Shown here piece by piece: positions 1-8,731 of a stretch of 42,813 nt of DNA. Within the stretch, counting starts at the first letter, position 1, and each line of letters starts with the position of its first letter. Both the position numbers and the translations under genes were made by a program. The DNA lies in contig SXIP01000263.1 of the NCBI GenBank assembly GCA_005772825.1, positions 1 through 42,813 on the forward strand, written 5' to 3'. Source of the DNA: Methylococcaceae bacterium (GTDB lineage Bacteria; Pseudomonadota; Gammaproteobacteria; Methylococcales; Methylomonadaceae). The notes beneath the pieces were generated by a model. That model did not search any database. It saw only the letters and a list, made by a program, of their open reading frames with translations, and was not told the DNA's origin.

Positions 1-88
1 AGGTTAAAAAGCGCAGCAATTCCTTGCGTTCATGTTGCGCCAGATAGGCATTAATGTCGGTGGCGATTAAATTGGATTGATGTGACAT
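1..88 (-). CDS. cysN: Sulfate adenylyltransferase subunit 1 (CysN), N-terminal fragment
   Basis: Only the first 29 codons lie in the window; the gene runs off the left edge. The translation starts [20 protein letters not shown] and continues KELLRFLT, the characteristic N-terminus just before the GTPase P-loop of CysN. CysN is the GTP-hydrolysing subunit that, with CysD, makes adenosine 5'-phosphosulfate from ATP and sulfate in the cytoplasm. Start chosen at the ATG read from 88 to 86. cysD, which normally lies immediately upstream of cysN, is not there: the 509 bases upstream hold only a repeat and unassigned DNA. Identification rests on a short but highly characteristic stretch. Confidence 0.8.
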   Translation of the reverse strand, partial: MSHQSNLIATDINAYLAQHERKELLRFLT

Positions 89-597
89 ACTAGGAGCCCT
101 GAGTTTTGGTTAGAAGTTTGTAAAATTAATTACTTAGGAACATGCGCGAAATAACTTGAGCAAAGGGTTTGCCTAATCCTTGTCCTGAGGAGGAAGGAAT
201 AAGTTGTCGAAGTTATTTCATGCTCATTCCTAAGCTGATTGGGGCTAAAAAACATGGAAGCCTGCCTTGCGTGTCGTCGTCATTAACAGAGTAAAGGCAT
301 CACAGCCCTTATAGGTAGTCTGTTCAATATGGACGAAGGGTTTGGCGCGAAAACAATATTCCGACAGGTAAACCAAGCGGATGATTCTTAGATGCCAAAT
401 AGAGGAGAGGTTTTTGTTGCCGCTGAAAGTCTTGTTGGAACGGCTCTACATTTCTTGAAAGTTTGTACATTGCTAAATCCCCATTCAGTGATTGTGTTTA
501 GCATAGCGTACAGAAAGATGTTTCTATTGTTAAATAGAAAGAATGAATTGGAATTATCGAAAATAACGATACAAAGCACAGTCATCTAGCGCATTGA
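89..597. other. Intergenic stretch with one inverted-repeat element
   Basis: About 500 bases without a convincing gene between cysN and the HEAT-repeat-like gene. Positions 133-234 hold an inverted-repeat element (listed separately). In 235-597 I see no supported gene, RNA or terminator. Two overlapping 65-codon open frames on opposite strands (about 388-589) have no ribosome-binding site and no recognisable motif. Confidence 0.6.
133..234. repeat. Inverted-repeat element, copy 1 (AAATAACTT-core family)
   Basis: The left arm starts CTTAGGAA at 133 and carries GAAATAACTT near 148-157. The right arm (204-234) is its imperfect reverse complement, carrying AAGTTATTTC and ending TTCCTAAG. The centre contains a second small hairpin, TCCT...AGGA, near 178-194. 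A second copy with the same GCATGAAATAACTT arm lies at 19222-19300, so this is a dispersed, probably non-autonomous element (MITE- or REP-like). No coding potential. Confidence 0.65.
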
Positions 598-1833
598 TTA
601 CTTTTTATTGGGTAACGGGGGCAACATTTCATCACCGATTTGATCTCCGACTGAGGTTGTTGATAACGCTGTAGAGTCGATATTGGCGGCCGTTGCATCA
701 ATGACGTTTTCGATTTCCGGGTTTTGAATCTCCAGGTCTTGTGCGGACGAGATCGCCCCTAAAGAATCGGCATCGTCGATTTTTGATAGCCAATCCTCGA
801 GGTTCCTGGCGCCTTCTGCGGGTGCTTGCTGCGCCCAATCGACGATCTCCTGAGTCGCTTTTGGAGAGCCTATTTCCGCCAATGCACTGCCGCTGACTTC
901 AAAGGCCGGCGTTCCCAACGGCTCTTGTTCAAACCAGGTACTCAATACGTCAACGGCGTCGGGGTTACGGACCTCCGGGATGACTTCGAAAGCTACGGCT
1001 TGTTTTATACGGTTTGTTTCTTCCGTTGCCTTATACTTGTTGTTTCCCGATACGGTCAGCAATAACTGATTAACGCCCTCAGGCGATCCTACCGCGGCGA
1101 TGGCTTTGCCGACAGCGCTTAAAAAAGTCTGGTCGATATTGTCAGGATTAGACCAGGCGGCCTCCAATGCTTGAGAAAGTTCTGTATGAAAGTGTCCGTC
1201 CCAGCGATTATCGCCAATGCGGGAGAGCGCTTGCAAAACCTGAATGTATAACGGGGAGTTCGTGCCTTGTTCGGCAAGGCTAAGTAATTGGCGTAGTGCA
1301 TCAGGGGTGGCGATTTCAGCCAACAGGTCGAGCAGAATGGCCTTGATTTCCATAGACACATTGGGCTTGGCCAGCAAGTCGGAGATATTCTGATAAACTT
1401 CGGGATCGGGTTGTTTGCGCAGGCGTTCCGCCAGTAATGCCCCTATGATCGGCAGTTGCTGAAATTCAGATTGATTCAGCAGTCGTCTCCAGTATTGCCA
1501 TAACTGCGCGGGCGTTTGCTCATAGAGGCTTTTTTCGGCATGATTTTCGTTGACCTGTGTGACTGGAGCGGGGTCGGTCGGATCGGCAGAGGCCTGATGC
1601 TGTTTATTGCTGTGTGGGTTTGGTTTAAGGTCAGGAGCCGGGTCCATATGTTTTTTTACAGCGCTGTAAAACGGTTTTTTCCCTGCGGGTATTTCAATCA
1701 TCGGCTCATGGTCGGCACCCGATTGCAAGTCGAGCGCCGTGTTATAGAGCAGCCAAGTCCCTGCGCCCGGTATTAGGGCGAGTAATAAACCCGCCGTGGC
1801 GAGTAGCGATCGATTTATCACCGGCTCATCCAC
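598..1833 (-). CDS. Membrane-anchored HEAT-repeat-like protein
   Basis: The 411-residue product begins with a short cytoplasmic tail and one hydrophobic helix (about residues 8-30, LLATAGLLLALIPGAGTWLL), then a low-complexity Pro/Asp/His-rich linker to about residue 100. Residues from about 110 to 350 form a series of helical pairs with HEAT/armadillo-like spacing (e.g. KAILLDLLAEIATPDALRQL and AVGKAIAAVGSPEGVNQLL). Such alpha-solenoids usually bind protein partners; no catalytic motif is seen. Its start overlaps the end of the upstream gene by 16 nt, so the two are probably co-translated. The C-terminal 60 residues are acidic and rich in Ala, Ser and Thr. The specific role is unknown; the HEAT call rests on pattern only. 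Confidence 0.65.
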   Translation of the reverse strand: MDEPVINRSLLATAGLLLALIPGAGTWLLYNTALDLQSGADHEPMIEIPAGKKPFYSAVKKHMDPAPDLKPNPHSNKQHQASADPTDPAPVTQVNENHAEKSLYEQTPAQLWQYWRRLLNQSEFQQLPIIGALLAERLRKQPDPEVYQNISDLLAKPNVSMEIKAILLDLLAEIATPDALRQLLSLAEQGTNSPLYIQVLQALSRIGDNRWDGHFHTELSQALEAAWSNPDNIDQTFLSAVGKAIAAVGSPEGVNQLLLTVSGNNKYKATEETNRIKQAVAFEVIPEVRNPDAVDVLSTWFEQEPLGTPAFEVSGSALAEIGSPKATQEIVDWAQQAPAEGARNLEDWLSKIDDADSLGAISSAQDLEIQNPEIENVIDATAANIDSTALSTTSVGDQIGDEMLPPLPNKK

Positions 1834-2780
1834 CAGGATTTCGTCAGTTGGGCGAGCGCGGCGCTGATTTTCCCCTCTTGTTCCGGGACCGCGTCCACTA
1901 TCAGCGCTTCAGTCCGGCTGATTTTAAACGGTACACGGCGGACGCTGTGTTTCGCTTGAGAGCTTGCCGGCTGCAACGCCAATAAGCCCGCCACTTCGTC
2001 GGGTTCAACCGTATCGGCCTGTAAAAAAGACTGCGCCGCCAAGGCCGCATGCGCTTGTCCTACCAGCGTTAAGCTGAGATCGGGATGGCGATTCTCTATG
2101 CCCAATACGGCGGCCCGAACTTCGTATCCTAACTGCTTGCCGGCAAAACGCTTCTTCGCATTCCGGTTATCAGCGGTTTTTTGTAACGATCGGCCGGTTT
2201 TAGTGTGGGTCAGACTGTCGTAATAGCCGAAAGCAATACGATAGCAATAGACGTTATTGCGCGGATCGAATGAGTCTTCACCCAATACAACGCCGCCGTA
2301 AATGACCGGACAACGGTTATTAAAGCGGTGCTTGATAAACTCATTCCATACCGAGTGTTTAAGCCCTTCGCCGTGCAGTAGCAATAAGGCTTTGGTCGGC
2401 GCCTCCGGTGCTTCGGTTTTGACAAAACGGGCGCTTAAGCGGGTATTCCGGTCAGGCCGGAGCGTGCATAAGGGGCCTATGGTATTGGCGCAGGCGCCAT
2501 CCCAGCCTTGAAAACGGTAAGTTTTATCGGGCAAAGCGAATAGGCTGACCAGTGATTGAGGGGACGCCTGGATAGTGCAGTCCGGCGCGCAGTCTGTATT
2601 ACCCGGTGTGCTGACTATCCGCCCGCCTGATCCTCCGGCCACTTGAACATCCAGTGTGACGGCGGCAATTGCTAAGGGCGTGGCTGCCAATATGACGGAG
2701 AGGAACAGCGGGTGTTTAATCAAAGTGAGGCGAGATTTCAACCCCGCATAAATAGCGGGGAAAAGGTGAGTGTTGCTCAT
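1818..2780 (-). CDS. Exported protein with InlB-type repeat and degenerate alpha/beta-hydrolase domain
   Basis: The 320-residue product has an N-terminal hydrophobic segment (about residues 24-40) that looks like a signal peptide or anchor. Residues about 45-115 match the divergent InlB B-repeat pattern: a GGSGGRIVSTPG start, CAPDC, the FQGWDGAC core and a closing LSARF strand. From about 125 the sequence resembles an alpha/beta-hydrolase, with LLLLHGEG as the usual first strand and oxyanion loop. At the expected nucleophile elbow the sequence is LVGQAHAAL instead of G-x-S-x-G, so the catalytic serine appears lost. It is the first gene of a two-gene unit with the HEAT-like protein, which it overlaps. 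A binding or scaffolding role is more likely than esterase activity, but this is inference. Confidence 0.6.
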   Translation of the reverse strand: MSNTHLFPAIYAGLKSRLTLIKHPLFLSVILAATPLAIAAVTLDVQVAGGSGGRIVSTPGNTDCAPDCTIQASPQSLVSLFALPDKTYRFQGWDGACANTIGPLCTLRPDRNTRLSARFVKTEAPEAPTKALLLLHGEGLKHSVWNEFIKHRFNNRCPVIYGGVVLGEDSFDPRNNVYCYRIAFGYYDSLTHTKTGRSLQKTADNRNAKKRFAGKQLGYEVRAAVLGIENRHPDLSLTLVGQAHAALAAQSFLQADTVEPDEVAGLLALQPASSQAKHSVRRVPFKISRTEALIVDAVPEQEGKISAALAQLTKSWWMSR

Positions 2781-3042
2781 GGTAGAGGTCCTTGCAAGAC
2801 GGGGTTATTTGCCATAATACCGAACAAAATGCCGTTATGCGAGCGCCTTTTTCGGTTAACATTTCATTCACCGTAATCCTTGTATCCTATGGTTAATTAG
2901 TGGTTTGGCGCATCAGTGGACAGGTTTTTTTGATGGGTTTGTCATTAATTTTCGGTGTCGTTTCGTTTGGTTCGCCGAATGGAAGGCTGTAGCAATCCGG
3001 GCTTTTAATAACCATTTACAAGCCCTGCAACGGAGTCGTTTT

Positions 3043-5085
3043 ATGAAATCTCGTTCTATGAAATCGCGTCATCGCCCGAAGTGGGTAAAAATGCTGGGAC
3101 TAATGACTGTCCCGTTGATCATTTTAGTAACACAGGCCGATGTGCAGGCGGAACAACGACAGCGTTCCTTGCAACCGAAACAGGTCACATCATTTAAGCA
3201 ACTAAAGCATATGCTGTCGGCAAAAAAGCTGCACCCCAATCACTACCTCGCTTTGAATCCACTGTCGGCAGCGGATTCCGGCGCTGTATTTCCTAATGGC
3301 GCGGCAGAGGCTGGTGCTATCGAGCATTCTGAAACCAATGTCCAGGTGCCGGGCGTCGATGAGGGCGATACGGTCAAAACCGACGGGCATTACATTTACA
3401 GTATTCAAAACGGCCGGGTTCGCATCATCCGCGCTTATCCTGCGCATAGCATGGCATTGCTCGGCACTTTGCAATTCGATAGCGGGTTCAACCCCATCGA
3501 GCTTTATATTGACGGGGATCAATTGATCGTTGTCGGCACGGCATGGCATGCGGAAGACAGCGGCGATGCCGCACCGGTTGTACCGGAAGACGGTGCGGTC
3601 ATTATGCCGATTTGGGCGCCTTCCGGTGAAAGCCGGACCAGCGCCAGAATCTACAACATTGCCGATCGTACACAACCCGTTATGCAGCGTGAAATTGCTT
3701 TTACCGGGAATTATTTGTCTTCGCGCAAAATAGGGCAGAGCGTTTATTTAATCGGCAGGAAATACCCCAACTATTACTTAAGCAATTTTTCAGGGGGCGG
3801 GGCTCAGCCGCAAAACCTGACCATGACCCGAGACAATATCTTGCCGCATATCAGCGACACGGCGGTCGGGAGTGGCGCAGAACACACCTTGCCGTTGACC
3901 GATCTTTACTATTTTCCCGGCTTTGTTGAGCCGGATTATGTGGTCGTCGCTGGTTTTCGCCTGAATGCCCCGGATGAAGATGCCGATATTAAAGCCTACC
4001 TCGGAGGTGGTGATATCGCTTATGCGTCCGGTAAAAATCTGTATCTCTCGGCGGCTGATTACAGCAGTCCCGAGCAACCCGATCAGGCAGTAACGGCGCC
4101 GTTTACTCATCTTTACAAATTCGCGCTGAATAACGGCGCAATCAGTTTCAGCAAGGCCGGCGAAGTGCCGGGGACTGTATTGAATTCATTCGCCATGGAT
4201 GAGCATAAGGATTATTTCCGCATCGCCACGACCGTCGATCAATGGACTCAAGCCGGTGATGCAGGCAGTCTTGAGACCTGGAATAACCTCTATACGCTGG
4301 ATGGCGACATGCAAATTGCCGGGCGTCTGGAGCATCTGGCTGAAGGGGAGCGCATTTATTCGGCGCGTTTTATCGGCGATCGCAGTTATCTGGTGACTTT
4401 TGAACAGACTGATCCCCTGTTCGTCATCGACTTATCTGTACCGGAGACGCCCAAGGTATTGGGCGAGCTGAAAATTTCCGGTTTCAGCAATTATCTTCAC
4501 CCCTACGATGAAACTCACCTGCTGGGCTTCGGTCAGGAAACGCAAGAAACCGAAACCGGGCTGGTCACTAAAGGCATGAAACTGGCGCTGTTCGATGTCA
4601 GCGATGTCGAACATCCCACGCAAATGCACAACCTGACCATTGGCGAGGAAGGCACCAATTCACCGTTGATGTGGGGTGATCACAAAGCTTTGCTGTTTGA
4701 CAAGAAGCGGGAATTGCTGGGGTTTCCCATCAGTGAAACGGCGCAGAATCCTGCTGAAGAATGGCCGACGGAGATCTTTCAGGGCGCACAGCTTTACAAA
4801 ATCAGTCTTAGCGACGGTTTCCGGAAGCAGGCCGCCATTAGCCATCAGCAGGATGGGCAGGCCTATGACTGGAATAATTACGTTCAGCGCTTGCTGACTA
4901 TCGGCAATCAACTGTACACACTGTCCGAATCGCGGGTACAAGCTAATGACTTGAATCAATACACGCAAACCGGATTTCTGGATTTGCCGATTGAAACAGC
5001 CCCGGATTGTCTGCTATCGCAAATCGGTGAGCCTGACGGTGATCCGGGAGGTGATTGTCAAATATTGATAGATCCCGCTCAGTAA
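3043..5085 (+). CDS. Secreted beta-propeller domain protein
   Basis: About 680 residues from the chosen ATG. This start has GGAG seven bases upstream and gives a basic N-terminus plus hydrophobic signal segment (VKMLGLMTVPLIILVTQA). The frame stays open 46 codons further upstream, but that extension would bury the signal peptide. The family hallmark SETNVQVPGVDEGDTVKTDG is at about residues 100-120, followed by repeated four-stranded blades (for example HYIYSIQNGRVRIIRAY and RSYLVTFEQTDPLFVIDLS). This matches the bacterial and archaeal beta-propeller family PF09826, extracytoplasmic proteins of unknown biochemical role. The C-terminus carries two cysteines in CLLSQIGEPDGDPGGDC. Two further secreted-protein genes follow on the same strand, the first only 31 nt away. 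Confidence 0.8.
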   Translation: MKSRSMKSRHRPKWVKMLGLMTVPLIILVTQADVQAEQRQRSLQPKQVTSFKQLKHMLSAKKLHPNHYLALNPLSAADSGAVFPNGAAEAGAIEHSETNVQVPGVDEGDTVKTDGHYIYSIQNGRVRIIRAYPAHSMALLGTLQFDSGFNPIELYIDGDQLIVVGTAWHAEDSGDAAPVVPEDGAVIMPIWAPSGESRTSARIYNIADRTQPVMQREIAFTGNYLSSRKIGQSVYLIGRKYPNYYLSNFSGGGAQPQNLTMTRDNILPHISDTAVGSGAEHTLPLTDLYYFPGFVEPDYVVVAGFRLNAPDEDADIKAYLGGGDIAYASGKNLYLSAADYSSPEQPDQAVTAPFTHLYKFALNNGAISFSKAGEVPGTVLNSFAMDEHKDYFRIATTVDQWTQAGDAGSLETWNNLYTLDGDMQIAGRLEHLAEGERIYSARFIGDRSYLVTFEQTDPLFVIDLSVPETPKVLGELKISGFSNYLHPYDETHLLGFGQETQETETGLVTKGMKLALFDVSDVEHPTQMHNLTIGEEGTNSPLMWGDHKALLFDKKRELLGFPISETAQNPAEEWPTEIFQGAQLYKISLSDGFRKQAAISHQQDGQAYDWNNYVQRLLTIGNQLYTLSESRVQANDLNQYTQTGFLDLPIETAPDCLLSQIGEPDGDPGGDCQILIDPAQ

Positions 5086-5116
5086 AACCAACACGCAATC
5101 ACATTGGAGAATCATC

Positions 5117-5566
5117 ATGAATAAATCATATTTACGTTTTATCTTTTTGAGCATGGCGTTGTCAACGACATCGGCATTCGCAGAAAACCGTGCCGTTGAA
5201 GTTAGCATCACCGGTATCGGGCCCGCTGTCGATGCGGCAGCCATGCAAACGGTGCAACAGGTCATTGGCCATGCGGTAGCCGACGGTGTAATTGATAAGT
5301 TTGTCGTAAGTGGTTATGGGATCGAAGGCGGTTTTTCCGCCTGTGCGCAAGCGTCGCCGAGAACCAACGGCTTTGTCTCTTTTGTGCGGCAGTTGCGTAC
5401 GATTGCGCCTAATTCCAGGACCACCGCCTATTCCGTACAGCCGGTGGTCGCCTGTGTTGATACTCCTCCGGCTGTTTGTGCCCAGGATGCAAAACTGTGT
5501 CCCGATGGCTCCTATGTCAGCCGGGTGCCGCCTTCCTGTGCATTTGCGCCTTGTCCGGGTAACTAG
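5117..5566 (+). CDS. Small secreted cysteine-containing protein
   Basis: 149 residues. The ATG has TTGGAGA a few bases upstream. Residues 1-22 form a clear signal peptide ending in SAFA before ENRAVEVS. The middle (25-110) is a mixed alpha/beta region of no family I recognise. The C-terminal 35 residues hold a compact Cys/Pro-rich module, CAQDAKLCPDGSYVSRVPP then CAFAPCP. This resembles a short tail motif found on assorted bacterial exported proteins, where cysteines probably pair. It lies 31 nt behind the beta-propeller gene, so the two may be co-transcribed. No enzymatic motif is visible, so function is not assigned. Confidence 0.75.
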   Translation: MNKSYLRFIFLSMALSTTSAFAENRAVEVSITGIGPAVDAAAMQTVQQVIGHAVADGVIDKFVVSGYGIEGGFSACAQASPRTNGFVSFVRQLRTIAPNSRTTAYSVQPVVACVDTPPAVCAQDAKLCPDGSYVSRVPPSCAFAPCPGN

Positions 5567-5772
5567 TAGTTATGACCGTCAGGGGCTATAGTGTATGGAT
5601 CGAGTCCGGAATTTTCAAAGCTTGGGTTCTCATGTCGTAACTTGGGCAACAGTGAATGGACAGCTACCATACCGGCCACGATTTTATACCGAAAACGCCG
5701 GGTATCATGGAAACACTTCAGTGTGATACCGGGTTAATCCATAACAATGAGGTGAGATTAGGACAATGTGTA

Positions 5773-6525
5773 ATGAAATATAAAAACATAATTCTTTGTT
5801 TTTTCTGTTTCCTGTTTGTACCGGCATTTGTGCTTGCAGAAAGCGTAGAAATTTTAAATGACAAGCAGTTTTTGATCGATCAAAACTTGCGGCATCAAGA
5901 AGCGGCACTGGCCATTACCGATTCATCCCGTGAAGTATCGAGTACTTGCCTGCTAGCACCGCTGCCGGTCACGCCAAAAACGCCCAATTACACGATAACG
6001 GCCACCGATGCTGCCAATGAAACCATTAAACTGACGTTTTGGCATGAAAAATGTCGTGACAATACCGGTTGGGCTTTGCTGGTGAGGGCAATTCCCACCG
6101 CAGGTACGCCGTTTTTTTGTAGCAGCAGCTTTAAAGTCGTTCAAAATGCCGTACAGATAAACGCCATATCGCTACAGACAGCGCCGAACGCTTCCGGCTG
6201 GTGCGACGATATGCTGGTTCCGGCAACGATGATTGTAGACAGTAGCGGCGTCGTGCAATTTGACCCTGCAAAACCCTTGACCCTTTTTTATGAGCCGCTT
6301 GCCAAACCCCAAATAAGTTTGGTCATAGGGGCGGCTGTGTTACCGGCGCCGGCTGTTAGCGGCAATGCCGCCGGCTATAAGAGTTTCACGCATACGTGTA
6401 CAAACGTGACCACCGGCGTCAATAAAACCTATCCTTCACAGACCGATCCGGATTGGAATTGCAAGGGATTGGCTTTGAAGCGAGGCCAAACGGTCAGGAC
6501 CACGATCACCGGCGTCGTCAAATAG
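5773..6525 (+). CDS. Secreted protein of unknown function
   Basis: 250 residues from the ATG at 5773, preferred over a start 39 codons upstream because it has AGGA nine bases before it and begins with a clean signal peptide (MKYKNIILCFFCFLFVPAF then VLAES). The mature protein has two cysteine pairs (CLLAPLP..., HEKCRDN, FFCSSSF, SGWCDDM) and a Thr/Asn-rich C-terminal region with CTNVTTGVNKTYPSQTDPDW and a further Cys. The first half looks like a beta-rich fold (NYTITATDAANETIKLTFWH). I recognise no family. It stands behind two other exported proteins on the same strand, about 200 nt away. An inverted repeat GGTATCA...TGATACC at 5700-5729 lies upstream. Confidence 0.65.
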   Translation: MKYKNIILCFFCFLFVPAFVLAESVEILNDKQFLIDQNLRHQEAALAITDSSREVSSTCLLAPLPVTPKTPNYTITATDAANETIKLTFWHEKCRDNTGWALLVRAIPTAGTPFFCSSSFKVVQNAVQINAISLQTAPNASGWCDDMLVPATMIVDSSGVVQFDPAKPLTLFYEPLAKPQISLVIGAAVLPAPAVSGNAAGYKSFTHTCTNVTTGVNKTYPSQTDPDWNCKGLALKRGQTVRTTITGVVK

Positions 6526-6548
6526 ACCTCTGCGGCTTATGAACGGTC

Positions 6549-6579
6549 AGGCGCAATCGCACAAGGAACTATTGCGCCT
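6549..6579 (+). terminator. Hairpin after the secreted-protein gene
   Basis: A 9-bp perfect stem, AGGCGCAAT (6549-6557) with ATTGCGCCT (6571-6579), 24 nt after the stop codon of the secreted protein and before the response regulator. No good T-run follows, so it is a possible but not canonical intrinsic terminator. Confidence 0.4.
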
Positions 6580-6657
6580 TACCTGTCTGCCGGTTATTGT
6601 ATATTCACACTCTGATCTTTTCGCCAGCGTTGATTGGCGGCTTTAAATCCATCCACC

Positions 6658-7323
6658 ATGCGCATATTGATTATCGAGGACGAAACCGGCATCCGTCAGC
6701 AAATCCGCAGGCAACTCGAAAAAGAGGGCTACCAGGTTGACGAGACCGGTGACGGTAAAGAAGGGCTTTATTTTGCAACCGAATACCCGGTCGATGCGGC
6801 TATTGTCGATTTAGGCTTGCCCGGCATGTCCGGTCTGGAAATCATCAAGCATTTGCGGCGGCAAGGCAATAATCTTCCCGTTCTCGTGCTGACCGCTCGC
6901 GGGCGTTGGCAGGAACGGGTTGAAGGTCTGGAGGCCGGTGCCGATGATTACCTGGCGAAGCCCTTCCAGATGGAGGAGCTTTCCGCGCGCATCAAGGCCT
7001 TAATACGCCGTGTCGTCGGAGCGCCGCAGTCGCTGCTGAACTGCGGCTATCTTGTCCTCAACCTGGAAACGCAACGCGCCATGGTTGACGGACTCGAAAT
7101 AGAGCTGACCTGTTTCGAATACCGGATGCTGGAGTATCTCGCGCAACGTCAGGGCAAGGTGGTTTCCAAGGATGAACTGCGGGTTTACCTGTATCCCCAC
7201 GACACCGACCCGGAAAGCAATGTGCTGACCGTCCTGTTAGGCCGGTTGCGGCGCAAGCTCGATCCCGAAGGTGTTCGAAACCCTATCGAAACGTTACGCG
7301 GCCGGGGTTACCGGTTGGTCTAG
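6658..7323 (+). CDS. OmpR/PhoP-family response regulator
   Basis: 221 residues from the ATG at 6658, chosen because MRILIIEDE is the canonical receiver start (an in-frame TTG lies eight codons earlier). Residues 1-115 are a CheY-like receiver with the acidic pair E7/D8, phosphoacceptor D51 (VDLGLPGMSG), T79 and K101 (LAKPF), all present. Residues about 125-221 are a winged-helix DNA-binding domain ending RKLDPEGVRNPIETLRGRGY, typical of OmpR/PhoB proteins. The overall sequence is closest in style to PhoP/QseB regulators. The kinase gene follows with no gap: its GTG comes directly after the TAG stop, so the two are translationally coupled. The target genes are not evident. Confidence 0.9.
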   Translation: MRILIIEDETGIRQQIRRQLEKEGYQVDETGDGKEGLYFATEYPVDAAIVDLGLPGMSGLEIIKHLRRQGNNLPVLVLTARGRWQERVEGLEAGADDYLAKPFQMEELSARIKALIRRVVGAPQSLLNCGYLVLNLETQRAMVDGLEIELTCFEYRMLEYLAQRQGKVVSKDELRVYLYPHDTDPESNVLTVLLGRLRRKLDPEGVRNPIETLRGRGYRLV

Positions 7324-8664
7324 GTGATAAACTCGCTTTATCTCAGGCTTAATCTTAGCGCTATCCCTGTGCTGGTTATTTTCCTGACGGTTACCGGGGC
7401 GGTTCTCGACAATGCCTTTCTGGAAAGTGCGCGGCTGTCCCTGCGCGAACGCATGTCCGGCCAGATCTATCAATTGCTGAGCGCGTCCGTCGTAGAGGAG
7501 GGCGGGCAACTCATTATGCCGTTGCCGACCTACCTGCCTTATCCGCAACTAGCTTTGCCGGATTCCGGGCTGTATGCGTTCGTCGGCAGAAACGGCGACA
7601 ATGAACTGCTGTGGCGCTCGCCTTCGCTGCTCAACCGAAAGACGCCGATGCCGTTTGCGCTCCAGGTCAGTGAGAAAAAATGGTCGGATGTGCGGATGGA
7701 AGACGGCAAGGATTATTACCTGCTGGGTTACGGCTTTCAGCGCAGCCTTAAAACCGGTATTTATTCATTCAATTTTTTCCTGATGACCGAACTGGCGCCG
7801 CTGCAAAAGCAGGTTTCGCTCTATCGCCGTCGTTTATGGGGCGGGTTGGCCGGTACTGCAATCCTGTTGCTGGCGACGCAAATCTGGGTATTGCGCTGGG
7901 GCTTGAGTCCCTTGCGGAAAGTCGGCCTGGAGCTTGCCGCCATCGAGGCCGGAGAACATCACCAGATTAACGGCCGCTATCCCAGGGAAGTCAAACAATT
8001 AACCGATAATATCAATATCCTGTTGACCCAGGAACGTGCCCGCCAAACCCGTTACCGTAATGCGCTCGCCGATTTGGCGCACAGCCTGAAAACGCCGCTG
8101 GCGGTTTTACTCGGCGCGACCGATCAGCCCGAATTCCTGCCTGACACCGTTCAGGAGCAAAGCACCCGGATGATGCGTATCGTCGAACGTCAACTGCAAC
8201 GGGCCGGTGCGGCCAACAGTTCCGCCACAGCGCCGCCCGTTGCCGTGTATACTGTGGCGGATAGGATTATCGCTTCGTTAGGCAAAGTGTACCGGAACAA
8301 AAACGTGATTGTGCTCAACCGTATCGAGCCGGATTTGTGTTTTCGCTGTGACGAGTCCGATCTGATAGAAATCCTGGGCAATCTGCTCGACAACGCTTTC
8401 AAATGGTGTCATGCCCGGATCGAAATCCACGGCTGCAAAGACGGCCATCGCCTGATAATCGGCATCCATGACGACGGGCCGGGTATTAGCGCCGCACACA
8501 TTGAGCATATACTCCGGCGCGGCGGTCGCGCCGATGAATCGACGCCCGGTCATGGTATCGGGCTGAGCGTCGCCGCAGACATCGTCGAAGCGTATCAGGG
8601 TGGACTGCATATCGCCTCAAGTTTATTGGGCGGTGCTGCGGTGATTATAGAGTTTTGGCGATGA
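7324..8664 (+). CDS. PhoQ-like sensor histidine kinase
   Basis: 446 residues from a GTG that directly abuts the stop of the response regulator. Transmembrane helix 1 is at about residues 10-28 and helix 2 at about 172-192 (LAGTAILLLATQIWVL), enclosing a periplasmic sensor of roughly 140 residues. A HAMP-like linker (LSPLRKVGLELAAIEAGEH) leads to the dimerisation helix with H253 in LADLAHSLKTPLAVLL. The ATPase domain has the N box (LGNLLDNAFKWCH), the G1 box (DDGPGI) and the G2 box (GHGIGLSVAADI). It is the cognate kinase of the upstream regulator. The arrangement and linker match the PhoQ group, but the periplasmic domain is too divergent to assign the signal. Confidence 0.88.
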   Translation: MINSLYLRLNLSAIPVLVIFLTVTGAVLDNAFLESARLSLRERMSGQIYQLLSASVVEEGGQLIMPLPTYLPYPQLALPDSGLYAFVGRNGDNELLWRSPSLLNRKTPMPFALQVSEKKWSDVRMEDGKDYYLLGYGFQRSLKTGIYSFNFFLMTELAPLQKQVSLYRRRLWGGLAGTAILLLATQIWVLRWGLSPLRKVGLELAAIEAGEHHQINGRYPREVKQLTDNINILLTQERARQTRYRNALADLAHSLKTPLAVLLGATDQPEFLPDTVQEQSTRMMRIVERQLQRAGAANSSATAPPVAVYTVADRIIASLGKVYRNKNVIVLNRIEPDLCFRCDESDLIEILGNLLDNAFKWCHARIEIHGCKDGHRLIIGIHDDGPGISAAHIEHILRRGGRADESTPGHGIGLSVAADIVEAYQGGLHIASSLLGGAAVIIEFWR

Positions 8665-8702
8665 GCGAAGGCTTAACCTGCACTACGTCCCGCGCCGCTC
8701 CG

Positions 8703-8730
8703 ACCCGGCATTCACCCTGATTGGCCGGGT
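8703..8730. terminator. Hairpin between convergent genes
   Basis: ACCCGGC (8703-8709) pairs perfectly with GCCGGGT (8724-8730) in the 67-base gap between the convergent kinase and hydrolase genes. No strong T-run is present on either side, so a shared terminator is plausible but not certain. Confidence 0.35.
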
Positions 8731-8731
8731 G

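Noticed and set aside
388-589. Overlapping 65-codon open frames on opposite strands
   Set aside because: No ribosome-binding site, no recognisable motif, complementary frames of equal length typical of chance.
2905-3042. Longer start of the beta-propeller protein
   Set aside because: It places the signal peptide 50 residues inside the protein and lacks a ribosome-binding site; the ATG at 3043 has GGAG.
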